Source of the DNA: Clostridiales bacterium
GTDB lineage: Bacteria > Bacillota > Clostridia > UBA1381
Direction: 5' to 3'
Assembly (NCBI GenBank): GCA_029219585.1
Contig: JAQXTR010000024.1
Location: forward strand, 1 to 33,147
Length of the DNA stretch: 33,147 nucleotides
Shown: one piece after another, positions 8,270 to 17,343 of the stretch
How the letters are laid out: every line of letters begins with the position of its first letter
Numbering within the stretch: the stretch's first letter is position 1
Program-made: the position numbers and the translations under genes
The notes under the pieces: model-generated
Told to the model about the DNA's origin: nothing
The model's input: the letters and a program-made list of their open reading frames with translations, nothing else
Databases searched by the model: none

Positions 8270-8327
8270 GAGTTTTTTGAAATTTGTTCTATAAACAGTA
8301 CACAAAAGGCAAAAAAAAGCATAGCTA

Positions 8328-8356
8328 TTGACAAAATAAAAAAAATAGTATAAAAT
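8328..8356 (+). promoter_or_regulatory. Promoter of the topoisomerase operon
   Basis: Consensus TTGACA (8328-8333), a 17-base A-rich spacer and TAAAAT (8351-8356), about 75 bases upstream of the ATG at 8431. Confidence 0.85.
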
Positions 8357-8430
8357 ATGTGGGTATAGATTAAACAGAGAATGTATATATTATTTGCACT
8401 GATAAAGTGTAACAGGAAGGGTAGATAATA

Positions 8431-10449
8431 ATGCCAAAAAAAGGCGCATACAGCAATGATGATATTGTAAAGCTTAAGGATGAGGAGAGAGTGCGGCTGA
8501 GGCCGGCGGTAATATTCGGCTCTGACGGACTGGAGGGCTGCGAGCACTCTTTTTTTGAAATCCTCTCCAATTCCATAGATGAGGCGCGCGAGGGCTACGG
8601 GGATTTGATAGAGATTACGCGCTACCGCGATAATTCCGTAGAGGTTCGTGACCACGGCCGCGGCATTCCTCTTGATTTTAACGAGAAGGAGCAGTGCTAT
8701 AACTGGGAGCTGGTTTACTGCGAGCTTTACGCGGGCGGAAAATACAACAATAATGCCGGGGGCACTTATGAGTACAGTCTCGGACTTAACGGTCTGGGCG
8801 CGTGCGCAACGCAGTATTCCTCGGAATATATGGACGTTGAGGTTATACGCGATAAGAATAAGTACACTCTTCATTTTGAAAAGGGAAAGAATATCGGCGG
8901 TCTTAAAAAAGAGCCTGTGCGCAGTACGCAGACGGGAACGGTGCAGAAATGGAAGCCCGATACCGAGGTGTTCACAGATATAAATATACCGCTTGAATAT
9001 TATCAGGATATTCTTAATAAGCAGGCGATGGTCAATGCAGGGCTGAAGTTTGTTTTATACAACGAAACGGATGAAGGCATGGATATGTTCCAATACTATT
9101 ATGAAAACGGTATTGTGGACTATCTTTCGGAGGCTGTGGGCGAGGATGCGCTCACGACCGTTGAAACATGGGAATGCGAACGCGAGGGACGCGACCGCGA
9201 GGACAAGGAGGATTACAGGATGAAGATGCAGATTGCATTCTGCTTTTCAAACCGCGTTAATTTCCTTGAATATTATCACAACTCAAGCTATCTTGAGCAC
9301 GGCGGCTCTCCGGACAAGGCGGTGAGAAACGCTTTTGTATACGCTGTGGACCGTTACATGAAGCAGAACAACAAGTACAATAAGAGCGAATCAAAGATTA
9401 CGTTTTCCGACGTTGAGGACTGTCTTGCGCTTGTTATTAACTCGTTCTCCACACAGACAAGCTATGAGAACCAGACGAAAAAAGCCATTAACAACAAGTT
9501 CATCCAGGACGCTATGACCGAATTTCTGCGTCATCAGCTGGAGGTGTACTTTATAGAGAACAAGGCGGATGCGGAGAAGATTGCAAATCAGGTGCTTGTC
9601 AACAAGCGCAGCCGTGAAAATGCCGAAAAGGCGCGTATTGATATAAAGAAGAAGCTGACCGGCTCAATGGACGTAACGACACGCGTTGAGAAGTTTGTTC
9701 CGTGCCGTTCAAAGGACAAGACAAAGACGGAAATTTTTATCGTTGAGGGTGACTCGGCGCTCGGCTCATGTAAGCTTGCGCGCGACGCGTCCTTTCAGGC
9801 GATTATGCCTATAAGAGGTAAAATACTGAACTGCCTGAAGGCGGATTATCCGAAGATTTTCAAGAGTGATATTATCGTTGACCTGCTGCGCGTTCTCGGC
9901 TGCGGCGTGGAGATAAAGTCCGCCCATAACCAGAAGCTCGACAGCTTTGACATTGAAAATCTGCGCTGGGACAAGGTTATTATCTGTACCGATGCCGATG
10001 TGGACGGGTTTCAGATAAGAACGCTCCTGCTTACGATGATATACCGCCTTGCGCCCACGCTTATTGAAGCGGGGAAGGTGTATATTGCCGAATCGCCGCT
10101 TTATGAAATCACAATAAACAAGCGCGGAAAGCGCAGGGGTGAAAAGCTGTTTGCATACACGGACGGAGAGAAAGAGAAAATTACGGCAAAACTCACTGAG
10201 GAGGGCTTTTCAAAGGATAAGGACGATTATGACATTAAGCGGTCAAAGGGTCTGGGTGAGAACCAGCCGGAGATGATGAGTCTGACCACGATGCATCCGG
10301 CAACGCGCCGCCTTATCAGGGTAACACCGGAAAATGCGGAAAAGACAGCTATGATGTTTGATCTTCTGCTCGGAGATAACCTGTCCGGCAGAAAGCAGCA
10401 TATTGCCGACAACGGTTCAAACTATCTGGAAATGCTGGATCTGAGCTGA
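8431..10449 (+). CDS. Divergent type IIA topoisomerase ATPase/TOPRIM subunit (GyrB/ParE-like)
   Basis: 672 residues; GGAAGGG lies 9 bases before the ATG. The GHKL ATPase is intact: catalytic Glu43 with Asn47 (EILSNSIDEA), DHGRGIP (74-80) and a GLNGLG loop (118-123, usually GLHGVG). The TOPRIM domain has Glu439 and Asp521/523/525 (DADVDG). Several near-invariant positions differ from gyrase and topo IV: EGDSALGSC instead of EGDSAGGSA, DADVDGFQI instead of DADVDGAHI, and GLGENQPE instead of GLGEMNPE. With the A subunit 25 bases downstream it should form an A2B2 enzyme that passes duplex DNA using ATP. The divergence suggests a second, non-gyrase topo II, probably decatenating or relaxing. Annotation as ParE is possible but not certain. 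Confidence 0.9.
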   Translation: MPKKGAYSNDDIVKLKDEERVRLRPAVIFGSDGLEGCEHSFFEILSNSIDEAREGYGDLIEITRYRDNSVEVRDHGRGIPLDFNEKEQCYNWELVYCELYAGGKYNNNAGGTYEYSLGLNGLGACATQYSSEYMDVEVIRDKNKYTLHFEKGKNIGGLKKEPVRSTQTGTVQKWKPDTEVFTDINIPLEYYQDILNKQAMVNAGLKFVLYNETDEGMDMFQYYYENGIVDYLSEAVGEDALTTVETWECEREGRDREDKEDYRMKMQIAFCFSNRVNFLEYYHNSSYLEHGGSPDKAVRNAFVYAVDRYMKQNNKYNKSESKITFSDVEDCLALVINSFSTQTSYENQTKKAINNKFIQDAMTEFLRHQLEVYFIENKADAEKIANQVLVNKRSRENAEKARIDIKKKLTGSMDVTTRVEKFVPCRSKDKTKTEIFIVEGDSALGSCKLARDASFQAIMPIRGKILNCLKADYPKIFKSDIIVDLLRVLGCGVEIKSAHNQKLDSFDIENLRWDKVIICTDADVDGFQIRTLLLTMIYRLAPTLIEAGKVYIAESPLYEITINKRGKRRGEKLFAYTDGEKEKITAKLTEEGFSKDKDDYDIKRSKGLGENQPEMMSLTTMHPATRRLIRVTPENAEKTAMMFDLLLGDNLSGRKQHIADNGSNYLEMLDLS

Positions 10450-10474
10450 TAAATGTAGAAAGGAGCCATGCTTA

Positions 10475-12685
10475 ATGGCAAGAAGGAAAAAGGAAGAACC
10501 GCAGGAGATAATATCGGCTCCTATAGCGGAGCAGGCAATAACGGACACGCTTGAAATGAATTATATGCCGTATGCGATGAGCGTTATTATATCGCGTGCG
10601 ATTCCGGAGATAGACGGCTTAAAGCCGGCGCACAGAAAGCTTTTATACACGATGTATAAAATGGGGCTTCTGGGCGGTAAATTTACAAAGTCGGCAAATG
10701 TTGTCGGCTCAACGATGAAGCTGAACCCGCACGGCGACGGCGCGATATATGAAACGCTTGTCAGACTGACGCGCGGCAATGAAACGCTGCTGCATCCGCT
10801 TATTGAGTCGCAGGGTAACTTCGGAAAGGCGTATTCGCGTGATATGGCGTATGCCGCCTCACGTTATACCGAGGTGCGTCTTGAGCCTATATGCGAGGAG
10901 CTGTTTGCCGATATTAACAAGAACACGGTTAAGTTTGTGGATAACTATGACGGGGAGATAAAGGAGCCTTCTCTGCTCCCGGCGGCTTATCCGTCAATCC
11001 TCGTCAACCCCAATCAGGGTATCGCGGTGGGTATGGCATCAAATATATGCTCATTTAATCTCAGCGAGGTGTGCGAGGCGACAATAGCATATATGAAGGA
11101 TCCGAATGTCGATATACTCCCGATAATGCCGGCGCCTGATTTTTCTCTGGGCGCAAGCATTATATATGATGAGGCAGAAATGCGCAGGATTTACGAAACG
11201 GGGCGCGGAAGCTTTAAGATGCGCGCAAAATATCAGTACGATAAAAAGAACAATTGTATTGAGATTCTCGAAATCCCGTATTCGACCACATCAGAGCAGA
11301 TAATAGGAAAGATCATGGAGCTGCTGAAGGCAAACAAGCTGCGTGAGATTTCCGATGCCAGAGATGAAACGGATATTGACGGCTTTAAGATTGCGATTGA
11401 TTTAAAGCGCGGCGTTAATCCCGACGATCTGATGCTCAAGCTCTATAAGCTCACATCCCTTGAGGACAGCTTCGGCTGTAACTTCAATATTCTGATTGAT
11501 TCCGTGCCGCATGTTATGGGCGTTAAGCGCATAATTGACGAGTGGGTGAAATTCAGAATAACCTGTGTCAGAAACGGCGCAAAGTTTGATATTGAGCAGA
11601 AGAGCAAGAGGCTGCACCTGCTTATGGGTCTTAAAAAGATTTTGCTTGACATTGATAAGGCAATTTCAATCATACGTCATACGGAGATTGACAGCGAGGT
11701 TGTTCCCAATCTTATGGCGGGCTTCGGGATAGACAGGCTTCAGGCGGAGTATATTGCCGAAATACGCCTGAGAAACCTTAATAAGGAATATATCCTGAAG
11801 AACATAGATAATATAGATAAGCTCACTCAGGAGATAGCGGAGCTTAACAAGCTTATTTCAAGCGACAGAACCGTTAAGGCGCATATTGCAAAGCAGCTTA
11901 AGAATATAGCAAAGAAATACGGTCAGGACAGAAGGACTCAGCTTATTGATGTTTCCTCGCTTGAACAGTACAAGGAGGAGGAGCACGTTGAGGATTACGC
12001 TTGCACGATATTCTTCACGTGCGGGCAGTACATCAAAAAGGTTCCGGCAAACTCTCTCCGTTCCACAACCTCCGAGCATAAGCTGCGCGAGGATGATGAG
12101 ATTATTCTGACAGCCGAAACTACCAATAAATCTGAGCTGCTGTTCTTCTCAAATCAATGCAATGTGTACAAATTAAGGACTCAGGATATACCTGACGGCA
12201 AGGTATCGCAGCTCGGAGAATATGTTCCGGGTATTCTGGGACTTGAAAATGATGAAAAAATAGTGTATACTGTAGTGACAAAGGATTACTCGGGCAATAT
12301 GCTTTACACATTTGAGAACGGTAAGATGGCTAAGGTTGAGCTGAGTAATTACCGGACAAAAACAAACCGTAAAAAGCTTATCAGTGCTTATTCAGATAAG
12401 TCACCGATAGTTAGTATATTATATTTGGAAACGGATAGGGACGTAGTTGTTATCACGGAAAATAATAAGATAATATGTCTTAACACAAGCCTTGTCCCGC
12501 TCAAGTCCACAAAGAGCACGCAGGGCGTGCAGGTTCTCAGGCAGACCAAGAGCGGGATTAAGCCGTCAAGGGTGACGGCGGCGGATGAAAGTGAGATTGA
12601 CGATGTTAAAAGATATAACGTGCGTACCATTCCGGCGGCGGCAAAGGCACTCAAGGGCGAGGATATGCAATTGAGCCTGCTGTAA
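10475..12685 (+). CDS. Divergent type IIA topoisomerase cleavage subunit (GyrA/ParC-like)
   Basis: 736 residues; GAAAGGAG 9 bases before the ATG. The winged-helix/tower core includes catalytic Arg130-Tyr131 (AASRYTEVRL), the DNA-linked tyrosine. The quinolone-determining stretch NPHGDGAIYETLVRL has Gly89 and Glu93 where E. coli GyrA has Ser83 and Asp87. A C-terminal beta-pinwheel region covers about residues 500-715. The QRRGGKG GyrA box needed for negative supercoiling is absent, so it is not a conventional gyrase. It pairs with the upstream ATPase subunit. The assignment to type IIA subunit A is secure; the enzyme's activity class is inferred. Confidence 0.9.
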   Translation: MARRKKEEPQEIISAPIAEQAITDTLEMNYMPYAMSVIISRAIPEIDGLKPAHRKLLYTMYKMGLLGGKFTKSANVVGSTMKLNPHGDGAIYETLVRLTRGNETLLHPLIESQGNFGKAYSRDMAYAASRYTEVRLEPICEELFADINKNTVKFVDNYDGEIKEPSLLPAAYPSILVNPNQGIAVGMASNICSFNLSEVCEATIAYMKDPNVDILPIMPAPDFSLGASIIYDEAEMRRIYETGRGSFKMRAKYQYDKKNNCIEILEIPYSTTSEQIIGKIMELLKANKLREISDARDETDIDGFKIAIDLKRGVNPDDLMLKLYKLTSLEDSFGCNFNILIDSVPHVMGVKRIIDEWVKFRITCVRNGAKFDIEQKSKRLHLLMGLKKILLDIDKAISIIRHTEIDSEVVPNLMAGFGIDRLQAEYIAEIRLRNLNKEYILKNIDNIDKLTQEIAELNKLISSDRTVKAHIAKQLKNIAKKYGQDRRTQLIDVSSLEQYKEEEHVEDYACTIFFTCGQYIKKVPANSLRSTTSEHKLREDDEIILTAETTNKSELLFFSNQCNVYKLRTQDIPDGKVSQLGEYVPGILGLENDEKIVYTVVTKDYSGNMLYTFENGKMAKVELSNYRTKTNRKKLISAYSDKSPIVSILYLETDRDVVVITENNKIICLNTSLVPLKSTKSTQGVQVLRQTKSGIKPSRVTAADESEIDDVKRYNVRTIPAAAKALKGEDMQLSLL

Positions 12686-12716
12686 AACATTGTTGCAGAA
12701 AGGAGATTTTGCGGAT

Positions 12717-14105
12717 ATGACAAAGGAAATCGCAAAAAAAAGAGAGCGGTTTTATAAAACAGCCAGCGATCTTTATAAGCCGTTCCCCAAGGAGCTTTTT
12801 AAGGCCTTCGGGGTTAAGAGAGGACTCAGAAATGAGGATGAAACAGGAGTTATGGCAGGACTTACTTCGGTAGGTCAGGTTATAGGCTATTATATTGAGG
12901 ACGGGGAAAAGAAGCCCGCTCAGGGACATCTGAAGTACCGCGGCTACGATATTAATGATATTGTTGAAAACTGCGAGAAGGAAGGCCGCTTCGGCTTTGA
13001 GGAGGTTATATATCTTCTTTTGTTCGGAGAGCTGCCCACAAGTGAGGTGCTTGAGAGATTCATGGACCTTATAGGAGATTTAAGGGCGCTGCCGTCGGGC
13101 TTTACAGAGGATATGATACTTAAAGCACCCTCGGCAAACATAATGAATAAGATGGCGCGGAGTGTGCTGGCGATGTATTCATATGACGGAAACCCGGACG
13201 AAATATCGGTTGAAAATATTTTAAGACAGTCCATAGAGCTTATAGCGCGTCTGCCGGTTATCGCCGCGGCGGGCTATCAGGCAAAGAGACACTACCATGA
13301 CGGTGAAAGCCTTTATCTGCACGTGCCGCGCAGGGAGCTTTCGACTGCGGAAAATATTCTCTATATGCTGCGGCCGGACAATAAATACACAGCGGCTGAG
13401 GCGGAGATGCTCGACGTTCTTCTGATGGTTCAGGCAGAGCACGGCGGCGGCAACAACAGCGCGTTTACAACGAGGGTTGTTTCATCCTCGGGTACAGATA
13501 CCTACAGCGCAATTGCCGCGGCGATAGGCTCTCTTAAGGGCCCCAAGCACGGCGGAGCAAACGCAAAGGTTATGGCGATGAGGGCCAATATAGAGCAGAA
13601 TGTAAAGAACTGGGAGGATGATGAAGAGATAAGCGCATACCTTGACAAAATCCTGCGCAGAGAAGCGTTTGACGGCGCGGGGCTTATATACGGTATGGGA
13701 CACGCGGTATACACCTATTCCGACCCCAGATGTATTCTCTTAAAGGAACGCGCGGCGCGTCTTGCTTCAACAAATCCCGAATGGGAAAAAGAGTTTAAGC
13801 TCTACACGGCTGTTGAACGCCTTACTCCGGAGCGCTTCTATGCGGTAAAGCACAACAGCAAGGTGATGTGCGCAAATGTTGATATGTATTCCGGCTTTGT
13901 TTATAAGATGCTGGGCATCGCGCCGGAAATGTACACACCCATTTTTGCGATTGCAAGAATCGCAGGCTGGTGCGCGCACAGGCTGGAGGAAACCATAGGC
14001 TGTTCAAGAATCATCCGTCCGGCGTATAAGTCAATTGTGCATCAAAAAACATATGTCCCGCTTGCGGAGCGTGATAAGCGGGCAAAAGAGGTAAAGCCCT
14101 CATAA
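12717..14105 (+). CDS. Citrate synthase
   Basis: 462 residues from the ATG at 12717, AGGAG 11 bases upstream; a TTG frame at 12690 has no ribosome site. It condenses acetyl-CoA and oxaloacetate to citrate, probably feeding 2-oxoglutarate and glutamate synthesis through a partial TCA route. The catalytic residues are visible: His278 (GPKHGGAN), His329 (GMGHAVY) and Asp389 (NVDMYSG). The N-terminal part (HLKYRGYDINDIVEN) matches the family. No aconitase or isocitrate dehydrogenase is nearby. It follows the topoisomerase A gene by 31 bases and precedes a glycosyltransferase by 21, so it is probably in the same transcript. A 2-methylcitrate synthase activity cannot be excluded from sequence alone. 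Confidence 0.94.
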   Translation: MTKEIAKKRERFYKTASDLYKPFPKELFKAFGVKRGLRNEDETGVMAGLTSVGQVIGYYIEDGEKKPAQGHLKYRGYDINDIVENCEKEGRFGFEEVIYLLLFGELPTSEVLERFMDLIGDLRALPSGFTEDMILKAPSANIMNKMARSVLAMYSYDGNPDEISVENILRQSIELIARLPVIAAAGYQAKRHYHDGESLYLHVPRRELSTAENILYMLRPDNKYTAAEAEMLDVLLMVQAEHGGGNNSAFTTRVVSSSGTDTYSAIAAAIGSLKGPKHGGANAKVMAMRANIEQNVKNWEDDEEISAYLDKILRREAFDGAGLIYGMGHAVYTYSDPRCILLKERAARLASTNPEWEKEFKLYTAVERLTPERFYAVKHNSKVMCANVDMYSGFVYKMLGIAPEMYTPIFAIARIAGWCAHRLEETIGCSRIIRPAYKSIVHQKTYVPLAERDKRAKEVKPS

Positions 14106-14126
14106 TTTGCGTAAAGGAGATTACAG

Positions 14127-14876
14127 ATGAAAGACAAGGTCAATATTCTCGGTGTATACGTTGATATGGTAAGCATAAAGCAGGCTGCCGACATGATCAT
14201 GGATTTTTTCGGAGAGGATAAGCTGCACAAGGTATATACCCCCAATTCCGAAATCCTCATGGTCGCGTACAAGGACCCGGAGTTTGCAAAGCTGTTAAAT
14301 GATGCAGAGCTGCTCACTGCGGACGGTATAGGTGTTGTATACGCATCAAAAATACTGGGCAGACCTATAACAGAGCGCGCGGCGGGCTACGATATAGCCT
14401 GTGATGTTCTTGATCGCATCAAGGGTACGGAGCACAGCGTTTTCCTGTTCGGCGGAAAGCCGGGAGTGGCTGAGCTTGCAAAGGAAAAGCTGGAGGAGGC
14501 GTATCCGGGAATTAAGATTGCGGGAACGCGCAACGGATATTTCAAGCCCGAGGAAGAAGCGGACATTGTGAGTGAAATCAATAATTCGGGCGCGGATCTG
14601 CTGTTTGTATGTCTGGGCGCGCCAAAGCAGGAGCAGTGGCTGGCAAGAAATGCGCAGGGGCTTCAGGGCGTGCGTGTCGCAATGGGTGTCGGCGGCAGTC
14701 TTGATGTTTTTGCCGGTACGGTTTTAAGAGCACCGAAATGGTACTGCGATCATGGTCTGGAATGGTTCTACCGCCTGAAAAAAGAGCCGTGGCGCGCGAA
14801 AAGAATGCTTGCGCTGCCTAAGTTTGCAGTGACGGTTCTGCTGCACGGCAGAAGTAAAAAGTACAAACAGGATTGA
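14127..14876 (+). CDS. tagA: WecG/TagA/CpsF-family glycosyltransferase
   Basis: 249 residues, AAAGGAG before the ATG. GT26-family membrane-associated transferase. Family hallmarks are YTPNSEI, ELLTADGIGVVYASK with the likely catalytic Asp66, LFGGKPG, and GAPKQEQWLA. In Gram-positives TagA adds N-acetylmannosamine to undecaprenyl-PP-GlcNAc in wall teichoic acid linkage-unit assembly; other members act in exopolysaccharide synthesis. The C-terminal tail (WYCDHGLEWFYRLKKEPWRAKRM region) is the membrane-binding appendage seen in the family. No other teichoic acid genes are adjacent, so the exact acceptor is uncertain. Confidence 0.88.
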   Translation: MKDKVNILGVYVDMVSIKQAADMIMDFFGEDKLHKVYTPNSEILMVAYKDPEFAKLLNDAELLTADGIGVVYASKILGRPITERAAGYDIACDVLDRIKGTEHSVFLFGGKPGVAELAKEKLEEAYPGIKIAGTRNGYFKPEEEADIVSEINNSGADLLFVCLGAPKQEQWLARNAQGLQGVRVAMGVGGSLDVFAGTVLRAPKWYCDHGLEWFYRLKKEPWRAKRMLALPKFAVTVLLHGRSKKYKQD

Positions 14877-14881
14877 GTGTT

Positions 14882-15565
14882 ATGGGAATTTTAATAGCAA
14901 TAGAGGGTACTGACTCAAGCGGAAAGCAGACGCAGTCGGAGCTGGTATACAATAAATTAACGGAGCTTGGCATACCTGCAAGACAGGTATCGTTTCCCGC
15001 ATACGAAAGCGAATCATCCGCGCTTGTAAAAATGTACCTATCGGGTAAATTCGGCAGTGAGCCGGGAGATGTGAACGCCTATGCGGCATCAACCTTTTAT
15101 GCGGTTGACCGTTTTGCTACATACAGAACGGACTGGAAAAAGGATTATGATGCGGGTAAGGTAATTGTGGCGGACCGCTATGTACCGTCTAATCTGATAC
15201 ATCAGGCGGCAAAGCTTGAGAATAAAGCGGAAAAGGAATGCTTTATTGAATGGCTTGAGGAGCTTGAATACAAGCATTTCGGACTTCCCGTGCCGGATGC
15301 GACAATATTTCTTAATATGCCGCCCCAAAGTGCGGCGATGCTTATGGCGGACAGGGCAAACAAGATAGACAGCTCCGATAAGAAGGATATTCATGAGCGC
15401 AATCTCAAATATCTTAAAAAAAGCTATGACAATGCCGTTGGCGTAGCGCGAAGCCGCGGATGGCATGAGGTGTCCTGCGCCGGCTGCGGCACAGACGTGA
15501 GAAGTATTGAGGATATACATACCGATATTATGAAAATTGTTGCCTGCACATTAAAGACGGTGTAG
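14882..15565 (+). CDS. tmk: Thymidylate (dTMP) kinase
   Basis: 227 residues from the ATG at 14882, 5 bases after the tagA stop; AGGA at 14869-14872 is the likely ribosome site. A TTG at 14873 would overlap tagA and is less likely. It phosphorylates dTMP to dTDP. The P-loop EGTDSSGKQTQ (about 8-18), the DRYVPSNLIHQAA motif (about 98-110) and the DRANKIDSSDKKDIHE lid region fit this kinase. The P-loop DSSGKQTQ differs from the usual bacterial DGxGKTT and resembles a variant branch of the family. Substrate preference is inferred from fold and motifs. Confidence 0.87.
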   Translation: MGILIAIEGTDSSGKQTQSELVYNKLTELGIPARQVSFPAYESESSALVKMYLSGKFGSEPGDVNAYAASTFYAVDRFATYRTDWKKDYDAGKVIVADRYVPSNLIHQAAKLENKAEKECFIEWLEELEYKHFGLPVPDATIFLNMPPQSAAMLMADRANKIDSSDKKDIHERNLKYLKKSYDNAVGVARSRGWHEVSCAGCGTDVRSIEDIHTDIMKIVACTLKTV

Positions 15566-15589
15566 GCGGCTGTGACGTTTTTCATATAT

Positions 15590-15607
15590 GACCGTGAGGA
15601 TACGGTC
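15590..15607 (+). other. Hairpin after tmk, not a convincing terminator
   Basis: Perfect 6-bp stem GACCGT/ACGGTC (15590-15595 with 15602-15607) with a 6-base loop but no following T-run. It could be a weak or factor-dependent end of the long upstream transcript. Confidence 0.35.
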
Positions 15608-15623
15608 TGGCAGCAATTGCACC

Positions 15624-15652
15624 TTGATTTTGCTTTTTATATATGTTATAAT
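15624..15652 (+). promoter_or_regulatory. Promoter of the M16 peptidase gene
   Basis: TTGATT (15624-15629), 17-base spacer, TATAAT (15647-15652), about 56 bases before the start codon. Confidence 0.75.
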
Positions 15653-15707
15653 TGAACTGTGATACACAGTATTATTTTATGTAATAATTTACAGAAGGAA
15701 AAATATA

Positions 15708-16955
15708 ATGTACATAGAGAAGATATTATCAAACGGGATACGTGTTGCCGCGGAAAAGGTTTCGTATGTGCAGTCCGTATCCGTAGGAGTATGGGTCGGT
15801 AACGGCTCACGCTGTGAAAAGGCGGAGGAGAACGGTATTTCGCATTTCATCGAGCATATGGTGTTCAAGGGGACAATGCGGCGCACCGCGCGCGATATTG
15901 CGCTTGAGATGGATTCCGTGGGCGGACACCTCAATGCGTACACAGCCAGAGAATATACCTGCTTTTATGCCAAAACTCTGAATGAGTATGTTGAAACCTC
16001 GGTCGATATTCTGTCGGATATGGTATTTGAGCCCAGACTTTCAGAGGAGGATATGGAGCTTGAAAGACGGGTTGTCGCGGAGGAAATCGCAATGTATGAG
16101 GACAGCCCGGAGGATGTTGTCTATGACCTGTTTGCCAATGCCGTATGGCATGGGACTGCTATGGGCAGACCGATTCTCGGAACGGAGGCTGTTCTCAATA
16201 ACATAACGCCGGATATAATGCGTGAATATATCAGGACGCACTATACAAGCAAGAATATGGTTATAGCGGTATCGGGAAGCTTTGATGATTCGTTGTTTGA
16301 TTTGCTGGAGAAATATTTCGGTCAGAGAAAAATATCGGACAGCGAAGTGGTATTTGAAGATGCAGTATACCGCAGACGGGACTCGTTTCTCAGCCGTGAT
16401 TTTGAACAGGTTCAGCTTGTTGCAGGCTTCAGAGGCATTGACGTGTATGACGATGCGGTGTATCCTCTGCTTGTATTCAATAATGTGTTCGGCAGCGGTA
16501 TGTCGTCAAGGCTTTTCCAGAACATACGCGAAAGGTACGGACTTGTATACTCTATAACGGCAGGCCACAGCGCGTATATGGGAACGGGAACCTTTGACAT
16601 ATGCGCCGCAGCTTCACCCGAGAACGTCGAGCGTGTTGCGCAGCTTGTTGCGGAGGAGATTAAGAAAATAAAGTCCGACAAGCTGACGGAGGAAGAAATT
16701 GAGCGTTCAAAAATCCAACTCAAGGGCAATTACATACTTTCAAACGAAGGTGTGGGTACGAGAATGCAGGCAATCGGCAGAACCGTTCTTCTTGACAGGA
16801 AGATAAGAACCCCGGAGGAAACGATAAGGAAGATCATGGAGGTTAAGCCGGACGAGGTTTCGGAGATAATCGACAGAGTGCTTGACACATCAACTCTCAG
16901 CGTTGCCGCCGCAGGTCCGATAGACGGGATTGACGGATTATTCGACTTTGGGTAG
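15708..16955 (+). CDS. M16-family zinc metallopeptidase
   Basis: 415 residues; AGAAGGA 8 bases before the ATG. The inverted zinc motif HxxEH is present as H46-F-I-E49-H50, with the third ligand probably Glu126 (VVAEEIAMYEDSPED). The N-terminal half is the catalytic peptidase domain; the C-terminal half has the paired M16 fold including the family R/Y element (FQNIRERYGLVYS). Its length and organisation match the processing-peptidase-like half-size M16B members (B. subtilis MlpA/YmxG type), which form homodimeric clamshells. No signal peptide, so it is probably cytoplasmic. The natural substrate is unknown. It has its own promoter and is monocistronic. Confidence 0.92.
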   Translation: MYIEKILSNGIRVAAEKVSYVQSVSVGVWVGNGSRCEKAEENGISHFIEHMVFKGTMRRTARDIALEMDSVGGHLNAYTAREYTCFYAKTLNEYVETSVDILSDMVFEPRLSEEDMELERRVVAEEIAMYEDSPEDVVYDLFANAVWHGTAMGRPILGTEAVLNNITPDIMREYIRTHYTSKNMVIAVSGSFDDSLFDLLEKYFGQRKISDSEVVFEDAVYRRRDSFLSRDFEQVQLVAGFRGIDVYDDAVYPLLVFNNVFGSGMSSRLFQNIRERYGLVYSITAGHSAYMGTGTFDICAAASPENVERVAQLVAEEIKKIKSDKLTEEEIERSKIQLKGNYILSNEGVGTRMQAIGRTVLLDRKIRTPEETIRKIMEVKPDEVSEIIDRVLDTSTLSVAAAGPIDGIDGLFDFG

Positions 16956-17005
16956 GAATAATTACGATAAATTTATAACTTTAAGTAAAAATATCGGAAA
17001 AAGAC

Positions 17006-17034
17006 TTGATTTTTTTGACGATTTGTAATATTAT
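17006..17034 (+). promoter_or_regulatory. Promoter of ireB
   Basis: TTGATT (17006-17011), 17-base spacer, TATTAT (17029-17034), about 38 bases before the ATG. An overlapping TTGACG at 17015 lacks a good -10 partner. Confidence 0.7.
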
Positions 17035-17072
17035 ATATAGTAATAAGTACTTGTTACGTTAGGAGTGATATA

Positions 17073-17324
17073 ATGGAATTTAATGAAACAATGAAGATTA
17101 ATCTTGAGTTTGACAAGTCGAAAGAGGTTAAGGAGATAGTATCACAGGTGTATGATGCGCTTAAGATTAAAGGCTATGATCCTATAAGCCAGATTGTCGG
17201 TTATATTTTATCAGACGATCCGACATACATAACAAGCTATAACGGAGCAAGAGGACTTATCGTGAAGGTTGAACGTGACGAATTGCTTGAAGAGTTTGTC
17301 AAAACTTATATCAAGAATCTTTAA
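17073..17324 (+). CDS. ireB: IreB family regulatory phosphoprotein (UPF0297/DUF965)
   Basis: 83 residues, AGGAGTG 6 bases before the ATG. It matches the family along its whole length: N-terminal ETMKINLEF with the conserved Thr6, [32 protein letters not shown]-type core and the [15 protein letters not shown] segment. In Enterococcus faecalis IreB is a substrate of the Ser/Thr kinase IreK and restrains cephalosporin resistance; the role here is inferred. In many Firmicutes this gene lies between alaS and ruvX; here it is alone, with its own promoter and terminator. Confidence 0.93.
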   Translation: MEFNETMKINLEFDKSKEVKEIVSQVYDALKIKGYDPISQIVGYILSDDPTYITSYNGARGLIVKVERDELLEEFVKTYIKNL

Positions 17325-17343
17325 TGGTAAAATTATTCAATTG

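Noticed and set aside
8185-8874. 229-residue minus-strand open frame
   Set aside because: It is antisense to the topoisomerase B gene start and its promoter, and its product is low-complexity hydrophobic without family features.
15590-15607. Intrinsic terminator after tmk
   Set aside because: The stem is perfect but short, and no T-run follows it directly.
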